64,000 bases of DNA from CAZVKN01 sp964627035 (GTDB taxonomy: Bacteria; Electryoneota; AABM5-125-24; Hatepunaeales; Hatepunaeaceae), in assembly GCA_964627035.1 (NCBI GenBank), contig CAZVKN010000013.1, positions 1-64,000 on the forward strand, given 5' to 3'. This document shows positions 8,336 to 16,179 of the stretch, piece by piece. Position numbers and translations under genes: made by a program. Numbering within the stretch: position 1 is the first letter of the stretch; the number at the start of each line of letters is the position of its first letter. Under the pieces are notes generated by a model. That model had not been told where the DNA came from. It did no database searches and saw only the letters and a program-made list of their open reading frames with translations.

Positions 8336-8388
8336 TAGTTATGGTTGTCTCAACCACGACGTCGGGCTTGAGACAAGCCCGACTACAG
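8336..8388. repeat. Double-hairpin REP-like element, inverted copy
   Basis: Reverse-oriented copy of the element at 1901-1953: TGGTTGTCTCAACCA hairpin followed by GTCGGGCTTGAGACAAGC...GAC hairpin (8361-8383). It sits between mnmG and rsmG, beside the DnaA boxes. Confidence 0.8.
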
Positions 8389-8402
8389 ACAGTTGCTATT
8401 CG

Positions 8403-8422
8403 TGTGGATAAATTGTGAACAA
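8403..8422. promoter_or_regulatory. DnaA box pair upstream of rsmG
   Basis: TGTGGATAA at 8403-8411 is the exact complement of the perfect DnaA box TTATCCACA; TGTGAACAA at 8414-8422 is a one-mismatch box. Looser matches (TTATCTACC, TTATACATC) follow to 8459. This could be a secondary DnaA-binding locus or a relic origin. Confidence 0.6.
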
Positions 8423-8485
8423 CTCTTACCATGTTCGCTTATCTACCTGTTTATACATCGGTTACGCCAACTTTTCACTGTTAAC

Positions 8486-9061
8486 ATGAATGTTAATAAC
8501 CTGTTCGATCAATACTGCGATCTGGTCGTAAAAGCCAATAATAAGCTTAACTTAGTGTCGCGCACGAGTGTGGAAAAAGTGATCCGGCAGTTGGTCGCTG
8601 AATCTCTGTATGCGCTCGATTGGGATCTGTGTCGCATTAGGACACCTATGCTCGACATCGGCAGCGGAGCCGGTATCCCCGGCATACCGATTAAGCTCGC
8701 CAGACCGGAACTTTGTCTGATTCTGCTCGAGGCAAAACGGCGCAAAAGCTTGTTTCTAAAAAATACATCCATGATGCTGGCTCTGACTGACACCGATAGC
8801 GTGCACGGCAGAGCGGAAGAGTTGGGCAGTGATCCGGTATATGTCGGGCATTTTAACACGGTGGTCACACGAGGGGTCACAACACTTGGTAAACTGATGA
8901 AGTGGAGTCATCCGCTGCTGAAACCAAAGGGTGAGCTGATTGCGTGGAAGGGTTCATCAGTGAACGAGGATCTAACCAGTTTAGACACAACCGGATGGAG
9001 TGATCCGGAGTTGAAGCGGTTTAAGGGTGGGTTGACACTCGTGAGGTTTGAGAAGGAGTAA
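8486..9061 (+). CDS. rsmG: 16S rRNA (guanine(527)-N7)-methyltransferase RsmG
   Basis: SAM-dependent methyltransferase of 16S rRNA G527. The 191-residue form begins at ATG 8486 (MNVNNLFDQYCDLVVKAN), which matches the start of the family; upstream in-frame codons run through the DnaA boxes and have no RsmG similarity. Motif I is DIGSGAGIPGIPIKL (SAM binding); LLEAKRRKSLFLK and the TRGVTTL region (SRALAPL type in homologues) follow. No clear ribosome site is seen. mnmG-rsmG adjacency is standard, but parA-parB, which often follow, are absent here. Confidence 0.94.
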   Translation: MNVNNLFDQYCDLVVKANNKLNLVSRTSVEKVIRQLVAESLYALDWDLCRIRTPMLDIGSGAGIPGIPIKLARPELCLILLEAKRRKSLFLKNTSMMLALTDTDSVHGRAEELGSDPVYVGHFNTVVTRGVTTLGKLMKWSHPLLKPKGELIAWKGSSVNEDLTSLDTTGWSDPELKRFKGGLTLVRFEKE

Positions 9062-9090
9062 TTCTCAGCAGATGAAGCGGATGTAGCAGA

Positions 9091-9117
9091 TGTCATTGCG
9101 AACGCAGTGAAGCAATC
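9091..9117. repeat. GTCATTGCGA-type dispersed repeat
   Basis: GTCATTGCGA...GAAGCAATC is a repeat type known from many bacterial genomes. Paired inverted copies occur at 30403-30485 and 50132-50206. Confidence 0.65.
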
Positions 9118-9326
9118 TCAAACATTGTTCACGCTTCAGCGTGGGGAGAACATCCCGCAGGTCGGGGTGAACTCTGAGCTGATGTATGGTTCTTAACCAA
9201 ACTTATTAAAAGAAAAAATGGAAACAGTCTCAGCAAATAATCCAAATCTGTTATCTATGTCTCCGGACTGTACACCGGTAGCCCATACCACACAGAAGTT
9301 CGATTCCTGTTTGCGCAGAGTTTGAA

Positions 9327-11375
9327 ATGTCAAATAAGCTGGCAATAATACTTCTCCTTCTTCTCTCCTTATTCCCACAGGCTCACACCTCTCAATTCCA
9401 AGCCACCCTGGAACATACACTCGACCACGACGGTGACGTGGAGTGCATCGCCTTCAGCCCGGACGGCACAATCTTAGCAACATCGTCAAAGAACATTGTA
9501 ACGGTTTGGGAAACAGATTCCGGTGAACTACTCACAACCTTCATAGGTCACAAAGATGCTGTTAGGTCTCTGGCATTCTCGCCTGATGGCAAACTGCTGG
9601 CGAGTGGTGCATCTAACACCATTATGATCTGGCAGCTATTTGGCGGAAAACTTATTGAAACCCTGTATGATTATCAATCAGGGATAAACTCGCTTGCCTT
9701 CAGCAGTGATGGCAAACGAGTTGCTGCTGGAGGTCACGACAACAGTATCAGCATTTGGGATGCGAACAGTTGGCGAACTGTCCGAACGCTCGAGAAACAC
9801 AAGAATTCTGTGAAATCAATTCAATTTATCCCGCCGCGTGGTTTGGAATTGGTCAGCGGAAGTAATGACGAAACTGTCCGAATATGGAGAGTCTCCGACG
9901 GTAAGATGTTAAGAACATTTCGCGGGCACCGTGCAGGTGTGAGAGATGTTGACGCAAGTCCGGACGGAAACTATGTCTGCTCAGGTAGCGGTGACAGTCT
10001 GATGATACTGTGGGACATGACTAACCGTAATCAGCTTAGAGCTCATCGTCACGATCACGGAGTCAATGCTGTCGCATTCAGTCCTGACGGGCAGTTCATA
10101 GCATGTGGTGACGAGCACAGGTCGGTGACTATTTGGGATAGTTACAGTGGTGAAAAAATTATCACGTTTGAAGCGCACCGTTCATCTATCAGCGACCTGG
10201 AATTTAGTACCGACGGTGAGTATCTGGCAACCGGAGGACACGACCGTAAGGCAAAACTGTGGAGGCTTCAGGGTGTACTCTCTCAGTTTGGGACGGACAG
10301 GGATACTTCACATATCCCGGGGATGCTAACGAGTTCGGAGATTGATACCATCCCACCAAAGATTGTCCTTATCAGTCCGAAACTTGGTAGAACAGCCAAA
10401 ATATATGTGAATAACAAACTTATGGATATTAATGGTAAAGTCACCGATGATTATGGTATCAAGGAAGTCAGGATCAACGGAACAAGCCCCGGTATTGGGT
10501 TAAATGGTAGATTCGGTGGACAAATCCGAATTGATAACGGCGAGAATCTCATCACAATTGCTGCTACCGACGGTTCCGGCAACCGATCTCAACTGCAATT
10601 CACTGTAATTAAGAAGATACATGACTGGCACAAAGAGAAAGATCCAGATACAATTAAGCATGAACTAGGGGGGAATTATGCTCTAATGATCGGAGTTGAA
10701 GACTATCAGGAACTCCAAAATCTTGCCAATCCGGTGAGGGATGTTCAGGCAATAGGAGCTATGCTGAGTGAGCATTACAATTTCAGTGTGGACTATCTGA
10801 TCAACCCCTCCAAAGAAGAAATCATTAAAGCTGTTCGGGATTTGAGGAATCGTCGTTCCGGTGAGATCAGCCATCTACTTATTATGTTCGCAGGGCATGG
10901 AGTCTATGATGAGAAGTTGAGCACAAACTATCTGGCAGCCGATGATTCCCGGTCAGAAGATCCCACATTCAGCAGCTACATCTCGCAGCCTGAACTAATC
11001 AGGTTTACCAATCCAATCCAAAGCAACCATATACTGCTTGTGTTTGATGCATGTTTCAGCGGAAAGTCAATGCAGGAGATCATACCGCAATATAGCGGGG
11101 CATCTGATGCATTTGCAGATAGTCTGTCGAAAAATGAGCCTCAGACTCGCAGATACATCAGCAGCGGTGCAGCAATTGTCCCGGACGGATTCCCCGGTCA
11201 ACACTCACCTTTCACAGAGGGATTCCTGAATGCTTTACGGACTTACGGTGGCAACGACGGAATTCTTACACTTGGTGAGCTACACAAACACTTTGAAAAA
11301 CTCAAGCCCGTGCCACAAGCTGACTCATTCGGAGTTTCAGAAATAGATGGGGATTTTCTGTTTATTGCGGAGTGA
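9327..11375 (+). CDS. Secreted WD40-repeat / caspase-family (C14) peptidase fusion
   Basis: A 682-residue exported protein with a signal peptide (LAIILLLLLSLFPQAHTS, cleavage near residue 22), seven WD40 repeats forming a propeller (about 30-320; units such as VECIAFSPDGTILATSS and SVTIWD), an Ig/PKD-like beta domain (about 340-430) and a C-terminal caspase-like domain (about 440-680). The catalytic dyad is visible: His524 in MFAGHGVYDE and Cys576 in FDACFSG. Bacterial caspase homologues usually cleave after Arg or Lys, sometimes to activate partners. Its substrate is unknown. There is no T9SS tail, so it probably stays in the periplasm. A membrane-anchored coiled-coil gene follows 61 bases later. 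No ribosome site is clear at the ATG. Confidence 0.9.
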   Translation: MSNKLAIILLLLLSLFPQAHTSQFQATLEHTLDHDGDVECIAFSPDGTILATSSKNIVTVWETDSGELLTTFIGHKDAVRSLAFSPDGKLLASGASNTIMIWQLFGGKLIETLYDYQSGINSLAFSSDGKRVAAGGHDNSISIWDANSWRTVRTLEKHKNSVKSIQFIPPRGLELVSGSNDETVRIWRVSDGKMLRTFRGHRAGVRDVDASPDGNYVCSGSGDSLMILWDMTNRNQLRAHRHDHGVNAVAFSPDGQFIACGDEHRSVTIWDSYSGEKIITFEAHRSSISDLEFSTDGEYLATGGHDRKAKLWRLQGVLSQFGTDRDTSHIPGMLTSSEIDTIPPKIVLISPKLGRTAKIYVNNKLMDINGKVTDDYGIKEVRINGTSPGIGLNGRFGGQIRIDNGENLITIAATDGSGNRSQLQFTVIKKIHDWHKEKDPDTIKHELGGNYALMIGVEDYQELQNLANPVRDVQAIGAMLSEHYNFSVDYLINPSKEEIIKAVRDLRNRRSGEISHLLIMFAGHGVYDEKLSTNYLAADDSRSEDPTFSSYISQPELIRFTNPIQSNHILLVFDACFSGKSMQEIIPQYSGASDAFADSLSKNEPQTRRYISSGAAIVPDGFPGQHSPFTEGFLNALRTYGGNDGILTLGELHKHFEKLKPVPQADSFGVSEIDGDFLFIAE

Positions 11376-11436
11376 GATTTTATCGTTATCTTGTTTGGAA
11401 GTGAAATATCTCGGAAATTTGATAGGAGCAAACGAA

Positions 11437-12219
11437 ATGAGTGTCGAGATAGCGCAAATATTAGCTTCTTTAGGTTCTGCAGCAATAGGAGGATTCATCG
11501 GTGCTGGTGGAGCATTAATTGCTGTTTCAAGAGCAAACAAACTTGAGCGAAAGAGAGTATTCGACCTAAAAGAAAGAGAAAATAGAGAAGTAAGAGGAGC
11601 TTTACTGGATGAGTTAAAACATAACTTGTCATGGCTAAAAAAGAAAGAGGATATACTTATTGAGCGATTCAAATTAATGTTGAGTGGCCAAATGCAATTT
11701 AGCAAATTTCCGAAATTTGCCAAAGCGGTCTATGATAGTTCTCAGGAGCAACTATTCCATCTTTTTGAGGGTAATGTTTCTACCGCAAATAATGTTAGGA
11801 GCTGTTATGATCTAATGGAAATCATTGACGAACACTTTTATAACTACGAAGATGTTTATTCAAATCTTGAAAATCAATTGCTTGAACATCTAAAATTTGA
11901 TGAAAAAATGATGACTATTCGCCCTGAAACAAAAGACATTTCTGATTCGGAAAGAATCAATAAGTGCATAGAACTGGTGGAGTCAAAACGATTACAATAC
12001 CTCTCAACTTATCTTGGAAATATACTATGGTACTCCAATGCTTCAATTGTAACAGTTAAAGTTATATTGGAAGATGGCGGAAAAATTGATAACATAGAAG
12101 ATGAAATTAATAAGAGGTGGAAAATTACGAAAGAAAATTTGAAGAATCATATAGAGGTGGTTTGTGAAAATGCAAATGAGGTACAAGCAAATCTGATTCA
12201 AAATAACATAAAAATATAA
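11437..12219 (+). CDS. Membrane-anchored coiled-coil protein of unknown function
   Basis: I do not recognise a family. The start at ATG 11437 has a good AGGAG site nine bases upstream; the open frame extends 30 codons further up but overlaps the end of the caspase gene. The 260-residue product has one N-terminal membrane segment (SLGSAAIGGFIGAGGALIAV, residues 9-28) followed by a charged helical, probably cytoplasmic, part (KLERKRVFDLKERENREV...). It is clearly richer in A+T than its neighbours, which suggests acquisition by transfer. Position right after the caspase gene allows, but does not prove, a functional pair. Confidence 0.7.
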   Translation: MSVEIAQILASLGSAAIGGFIGAGGALIAVSRANKLERKRVFDLKERENREVRGALLDELKHNLSWLKKKEDILIERFKLMLSGQMQFSKFPKFAKAVYDSSQEQLFHLFEGNVSTANNVRSCYDLMEIIDEHFYNYEDVYSNLENQLLEHLKFDEKMMTIRPETKDISDSERINKCIELVESKRLQYLSTYLGNILWYSNASIVTVKVILEDGGKIDNIEDEINKRWKITKENLKNHIEVVCENANEVQANLIQNNIKI

Positions 12220-12225
12220 GTGTTT

Positions 12226-12253
12226 CCCTCCCCTCACTCGCGCAGGGGAAGGG
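12226..12253. terminator. Possible bidirectional terminator hairpin
   Basis: CCCTCCCCT (12226-12234) pairs with AGGGGAAGGG (12244-12253) with one bulge, between two convergent genes. No strong T tract on either side, so termination is only suggested. Confidence 0.4.
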
Positions 12254-12267
12254 TAACCAAAATCACA

Positions 12268-14301
12268 CTACTTCAAATAAACCAGCTTCTTCATCATCTT
12301 CTGCTTTCCGGCTTCCATCTGCAGGATGTATGTGCCGTTTGCCAGATTCAGCTTATCACCGTTTAAGCTCACGTAATGCTCACCGACGTTCAGCTCACGA
12401 TCCAGCAGAGTCGCAATAGATCTGCCATGAAGATCGTATAGAGTCAGGCTTATCCGTTCCTTACTGCTGACCGTGAAATTGATGCGTGTCAGGCTGTTGA
12501 ATGGATTCGGGAACGGATCGGACAGTATGAACTGATCCGGTGCAGATCCTACTCTGAACGGTTCCGACATGATCCCTTCACCACCGCTCATGATCTCGAT
12601 GCGGTAGTAAATAACAGAGCTACCGGAAACATTGTCGCAATACGAATAACCCGAAATCGATTGGTTGTTGATGCGAACGTACGGTCCGGTGAAGTCGCTT
12701 GAACGGTAGATGTTAAAGCTGACATTTGACGAGCTGCCGCCGATAGTCCAACTTAATTGAACCTCACTGCCTGAAATTGTGCCGTTAAAAGATGTAATAC
12801 GCGGTATTTCTATACCGTTTCGACCTCCATCATCTTCATCGTCGTCATCGTCATCATCCCCGTCATCCTCACCAAATTCGGTGTAAGGTGTCAATATCCC
12901 GTACTCCAGAGAAAGCTGGATGATCCGTTCGATAATCTCGTCATCTTCACCATGTATCCGCATATAGTTGAGCCAGTAATCAATGACCGCCTTCGCCCAC
13001 ATTCTCGGAACGAACTCGTTGCCGTTTTCTTCTTCGGGGAAGTTCATCTCCTCAAATGTCATGGTAGTGTCACCATCTGGCATCTGTCCCATCAGTTCTA
13101 TGTCAACCTCACCGAACGAGTCGTATCTGCCGTAAACATAAAGCTGCCTACCCGCAGAAACATCCTGCAATTCTAACGGATAGAGGCTGTCAACTTCGAT
13201 CTCATCAGGAATGTCAACAAACGGATTGACCAACGCCGGATAAGCCAGATAGCGATAAAACTCACTTATAACCCGGTCAATGCGCTCCTCGTTGGGATCA
13301 AAGAAGATGGAAATGCCGTGATTCGCTTCCGACAGACCTGCAAGCAGGGCTTCGTTAACATCGCTACCGATACCAAATGAGAAGATTCTGGCTTCCATCT
13401 CATTGTTATTGGTTATGTCCCGCAAAATGATTTCCGGATTGGTCTGCCCTGCTGTAGGAAGACCGTCAGTGGTAAAAATTATCTGATTGGCAGCATCTTC
13501 ACCCATGTCCTGGCTTATTGCATCTGTCAGTGCCTGATAGATGTTGGTGCTTCCTGCAGCTTCAATACCACCTACATACCTACGAGCGGCGGCAATATTC
13601 TCATCATTCGCTGCACGCATCTCCTCTCCGTACATCCGAACATCTGAGGCAAAATCAATAATATTAAAGAAATCGTGATCCAGCAGATGATCAAAACAGT
13701 TCAAAACTGCCTGACGAGCCTGCACAATCTTATTACCGGACATACTGCCGGATCGGTCGAGGACGAAAGTAAAATACTTCGGAACGACTTCTCCGGTGTC
13801 AACAACTCCAGGGTCTATGACCAGCATGAAATATCCTGATCTCTCCTGATTGCTGCGATGGGCATACAGCCACGCACCGATGTCCTCTTGATTGTACTGG
13901 ATGTTTACCGTCCAGTCCTGTTCGGGAGTCATCTCATCAGCAGATAAAATCAGACTCGCATGAAACTCGTCCTCAATCTCTACCTCAGTCTCTTCCTCGT
14001 AATTAACAACGGTTAACTCCTCGATTGAACGGCGCGACTCAATCGAAACGGAGATCGCCACTGTGTCAATCGGATTGGTTAAGAAATCTCCTGTAAATAG
14101 TGGATAGTTTAACCGGACTTCTCCGAAGTCATAAGGCAGGAGTTGGACGTAACGCAGGTAGATCATGAACGGACCCGGTAGCAGCGTGTCTAAAGGTGCG
14201 CTGAACGGATTCGATCCGAGGAACTCTCGTAAGGCATTGTTGTCTCCGACACCTCCACCCGGACCGCCCTGCTCGCCGGGTTGAAGGACCAATTCGATCA
14301 A
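12268..14301 (-). CDS. von Willebrand factor A domain protein with T9SS sorting tail (second part of a split VIT/vWA gene)
   Basis: Secreted vWA protein. The metal-binding MIDAS motif is FVLDRSGSMSG near residue 190, with later threonine/aspartate loops (FTTDGLPTAG). An acidic poly-Asp linker lies near residue 480, followed by a fibronectin-like domain and a T9SS type-A tail (DPFPNPFNSLTRINF ... KKLVYLK). The frame opens with TTG at 14301, overlapping the stop of the upstream gene at 14298-14552, which holds the signal peptide and the first half of a VIT domain. This part lacks its own signal peptide. The natural reading is one VIT-vWA-T9SS protein broken by a frameshift or small deletion at about 14300; translational coupling through the TTGA overlap is the alternative. 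Confidence 0.85.
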   Translation of the reverse strand: MIELVLQPGEQGGPGGGVGDNNALREFLGSNPFSAPLDTLLPGPFMIYLRYVQLLPYDFGEVRLNYPLFTGDFLTNPIDTVAISVSIESRRSIEELTVVNYEEETEVEIEDEFHASLILSADEMTPEQDWTVNIQYNQEDIGAWLYAHRSNQERSGYFMLVIDPGVVDTGEVVPKYFTFVLDRSGSMSGNKIVQARQAVLNCFDHLLDHDFFNIIDFASDVRMYGEEMRAANDENIAAARRYVGGIEAAGSTNIYQALTDAISQDMGEDAANQIIFTTDGLPTAGQTNPEIILRDITNNNEMEARIFSFGIGSDVNEALLAGLSEANHGISIFFDPNEERIDRVISEFYRYLAYPALVNPFVDIPDEIEVDSLYPLELQDVSAGRQLYVYGRYDSFGEVDIELMGQMPDGDTTMTFEEMNFPEEENGNEFVPRMWAKAVIDYWLNYMRIHGEDDEIIERIIQLSLEYGILTPYTEFGEDDGDDDDDDDEDDGGRNGIEIPRITSFNGTISGSEVQLSWTIGGSSSNVSFNIYRSSDFTGPYVRINNQSISGYSYCDNVSGSSVIYYRIEIMSGGEGIMSEPFRVGSAPDQFILSDPFPNPFNSLTRINFTVSSKERISLTLYDLHGRSIATLLDRELNVGEHYVSLNGDKLNLANGTYILQMEAGKQKMMKKLVYLK

Positions 14302-14552
14302 CTCGCAGTGGACGGCAGCCGATAGTGATACATTCCGTTTACAATCTCATCAAATTGATTATCGAACCGGTTGCGGATAGTGGTGATCGCCACCTGATCG
14401 AAAATCTCCACCTGAACATCAACGGTAATCAGGTGCAACAGGGAATCCTCGTCTTCTTCAGACGGTATCCTTAGTATTCCGTCGCTGAAGCAAGGTTGGG
14501 TTAGTGCTGCAATGCACACAAGAGCAACAATAGTTAAGATGAAATGTTTCAT
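14298..14552 (-). CDS. Signal peptide and N-terminal half of a VIT domain (first part of split VIT/vWA gene)
   Basis: 84 residues: a signal peptide (ILTIVALVCIAALTQPCFS) then the start of a VIT (inter-alpha-trypsin type) domain with the typical VEIFDQVAITTIRNRF and an aromatic-leucine-proline strand YHYRLPSTAS. It stops exactly where VIT domains usually continue. The next frame on the same strand starts at the overlapping TTG (14301) and carries the vWA and T9SS parts, so the two were probably one gene. Confidence 0.8.
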   Translation of the reverse strand: MKHFILTIVALVCIAALTQPCFSDGILRIPSEEDEDSLLHLITVDVQVEIFDQVAITTIRNRFDNQFDEIVNGMYHYRLPSTAS

Positions 14553-14794
14553 GTGACACTCTCCTTAATATGAAAACACTTTGTCAATATTTGGTGGTGT
14601 GAACCACCTACACAATTATATTCAGAGTGATCAAGAACACTTTTAATACTGCAAATATCATTCCGACAAGAATTTATGAATAATCAGCATATTTGCAACA
14701 GGTTCCGCATGACAGGATAAAATTCCAGTCAATAAAGTGCGAACTCTGTTCGCAGTGAGAGATAATTTCGTTCATAGGTGAGACAAACTTAAGC

Positions 14795-14823
14795 TTGCTA
14801 ACCGGCAAGTCTGTTGATATAAT
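14795..14823 (+). promoter_or_regulatory. Sigma-70 promoter of citDE with a possible operator
   Basis: TTGCTA (14795-14800), 17-nt spacer, TATAAT (14818-14823). The -10 box is inside one arm of a perfect 9-bp inverted repeat, ATATAATAG (14817-14825) and CTATTATAT (14842-14850), which could be an operator covering the transcription start. The 330-bp gap 14553-14882 holds nothing else I can identify. Confidence 0.55.
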
Positions 14824-14882
14824 AGAAACACTATAGAAATGCTATTATATTAAAGAAAACTATTCGAATTCAGGAAATAACC

Positions 14883-16133
14883 ATGCCAACATTCACAGCC
14901 GGACCTCTTGGTAAAAAAGTCCGCTCAGACTGCCGGGTATCATTCACTCCAAAAGAGTCAGGTGGACTCGATATTAAAGTCTCCAGTAAGGTCGAATCAA
15001 TGTATGGAGAAGCTCTTCGGGATCAGGTAAACGAGGTGCTGTCAGGAATTGGTATCAAACATGCTGCTGTCGAACTGGATGATTTCGGTGCGCTGCCGTT
15101 TGTCATAACAGCACGAATTGAGACCGCTGTCAGACGCTCATTTACCCCCCCTTTGTCCCCCCCTACTACGCAGGGGGGGAATGTTGATACTTACCTGCCC
15201 GAAATGAAGCCGTACTGCACTTACGGCACAACACGCGACCGCTTCCGCAGATCACGGCTATATCTGCCCGGAAATCAACCTAAAATGTTCATCAATGCCG
15301 GATTGCACAAACCGGACGGTGTGATCCTTGATCTTGAGGATTCCGTTGCACCATCTGAGAAGGATGCAGCGAGGGTAGTTGTCCGCAACGCACTTCGTCA
15401 AGTTAATTTCTACGGATCAGAGCGGATGGTGCGGATCAATCAGGGCGAACGTGGATTGGAAGACCTTGAGTGGGTTGTCCCTCACAATGTCCACGTCATC
15501 CTGATCCCAAAAGCAGAGTCACCGGATCAGGTGATTGCTGTTGATGAGCGAATCAGTGACATCATATCCCGCTGTCAACCCACCGTGGTTGACAGTCCCC
15601 GCCCCTTCCTAATGCCAATAATAGAGTCTGCACTCGGTGGCATCAAAGCCTATGAAATCGCCTGTGCATCACCCAACATAGTAGCACTCGCACTCGGACT
15701 GGAGGATTACACCGCTGACATCGGCACTCAACGAACACTCGAAGGACGTGAGAGCTTCTGGCTGAGGTCAATGATTGTGAACGCAGCACGTGCAGCGAAG
15801 ATTATGCCTTTTGACACGGTCTTCTCTGACGTTGCTGACATGGAAGGGTTGCGAGCGAGTGTGATCGAAGCAAAATCACTCGGATTCGACGGCAAGGGCT
15901 GCATCCACCCTCGTCAGATCGCAGTGATCCACGAAGCGTTCGCTCCGACCGAAGCTGAGATAGACAGGGCGACCAAGATTGTGCTGGCGTTCGATAAAGC
16001 AGAGCGTGAGGGACTCGGTGTTGTATCTCTCGGTAGTAAAATGATTGATCCTCCAGTGGTTAAGCGCGCATTGCGGACAGTCAATATGGCAGAGTCACTG
16101 GGGATGCTGGAAGATGGGTGGAGAGAACAATGA
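14883..16133 (+). CDS. Fused citrate lyase acyl-carrier protein (CitD) and citryl-CoA lyase-like subunit (CitE)
   Basis: 416 residues with two parts. Residues 1-88 look like CitD, the acyl carrier that bears the prosthetic group: AGPLGKKVRSDCRVSF, then SSKVESMYGEALR and GALPFVITARIE; Ser15 fits the attachment serine. Residues 115-416 are a HpcH/HpaI aldolase-CitE domain: RSRLYLPGNQPKMF, LDLEDSV, RINQGERGL, PIIESALGGIKAYEIA, ALGLEDYTADIG, GKGCIHPRQ. The linker is made of a C-rich palindromic repeat (15144-15180) read in frame. A full citrate lyase also needs CitF, and only a possible fragment is seen downstream. Function as true citrate lyase or another acyl-CoA lyase is uncertain. Confidence 0.85.
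   Translation: MPTFTAGPLGKKVRSDCRVSFTPKESGGLDIKVSSKVESMYGEALRDQVNEVLSGIGIKHAAVELDDFGALPFVITARIETAVRRSFTPPLSPPTTQGGNVDTYLPEMKPYCTYGTTRDRFRRSRLYLPGNQPKMFINAGLHKPDGVILDLEDSVAPSEKDAARVVVRNALRQVNFYGSERMVRINQGERGLEDLEWVVPHNVHVILIPKAESPDQVIAVDERISDIISRCQPTVVDSPRPFLMPIIESALGGIKAYEIACASPNIVALALGLEDYTADIGTQRTLEGRESFWLRSMIVNAARAAKIMPFDTVFSDVADMEGLRASVIEAKSLGFDGKGCIHPRQIAVIHEAFAPTEAEIDRATKIVLAFDKAEREGLGVVSLGSKMIDPPVVKRALRTVNMAESLGMLEDGWREQ
15144..15180. repeat. Palindromic CCCCCCC...GGGGGGG repeat inside citDE
   Basis: Two C7-type tracts and a G7 tract form a hairpin-prone element inside the coding region. It translates to FTPPLSPPTTQGGN, the linker between the CitD and CitE parts, and keeps the frame. 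Confidence 0.75.
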
Positions 16134-16140
16134 CCATTTT
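16101..16140. repeat. Left copy of direct repeat flanking dinD
   Basis: These 40 bp, coding for the end of CitDE (GMLEDGWREQ) and running into the palindrome, recur at 17041-17080 with 6 mismatches. The two copies bracket dinD. Confidence 0.75.
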
Positions 16141-16161
16141 GTTGACGTCAACAAAATGGTC
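16132..16161. repeat. Perfect 30-bp palindrome overlapping the citDE stop
   Basis: GACCATTTTGTTGAC followed by its exact complement. Read in frame it spells DHFVDVNKMV, the same motif as the DinD segment encoded by the 32-bp palindrome at 16365-16396. It could also end citDE transcription. Confidence 0.85.
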
Positions 16162-16179
16162 TAAACAAGGAGTCGGTAT

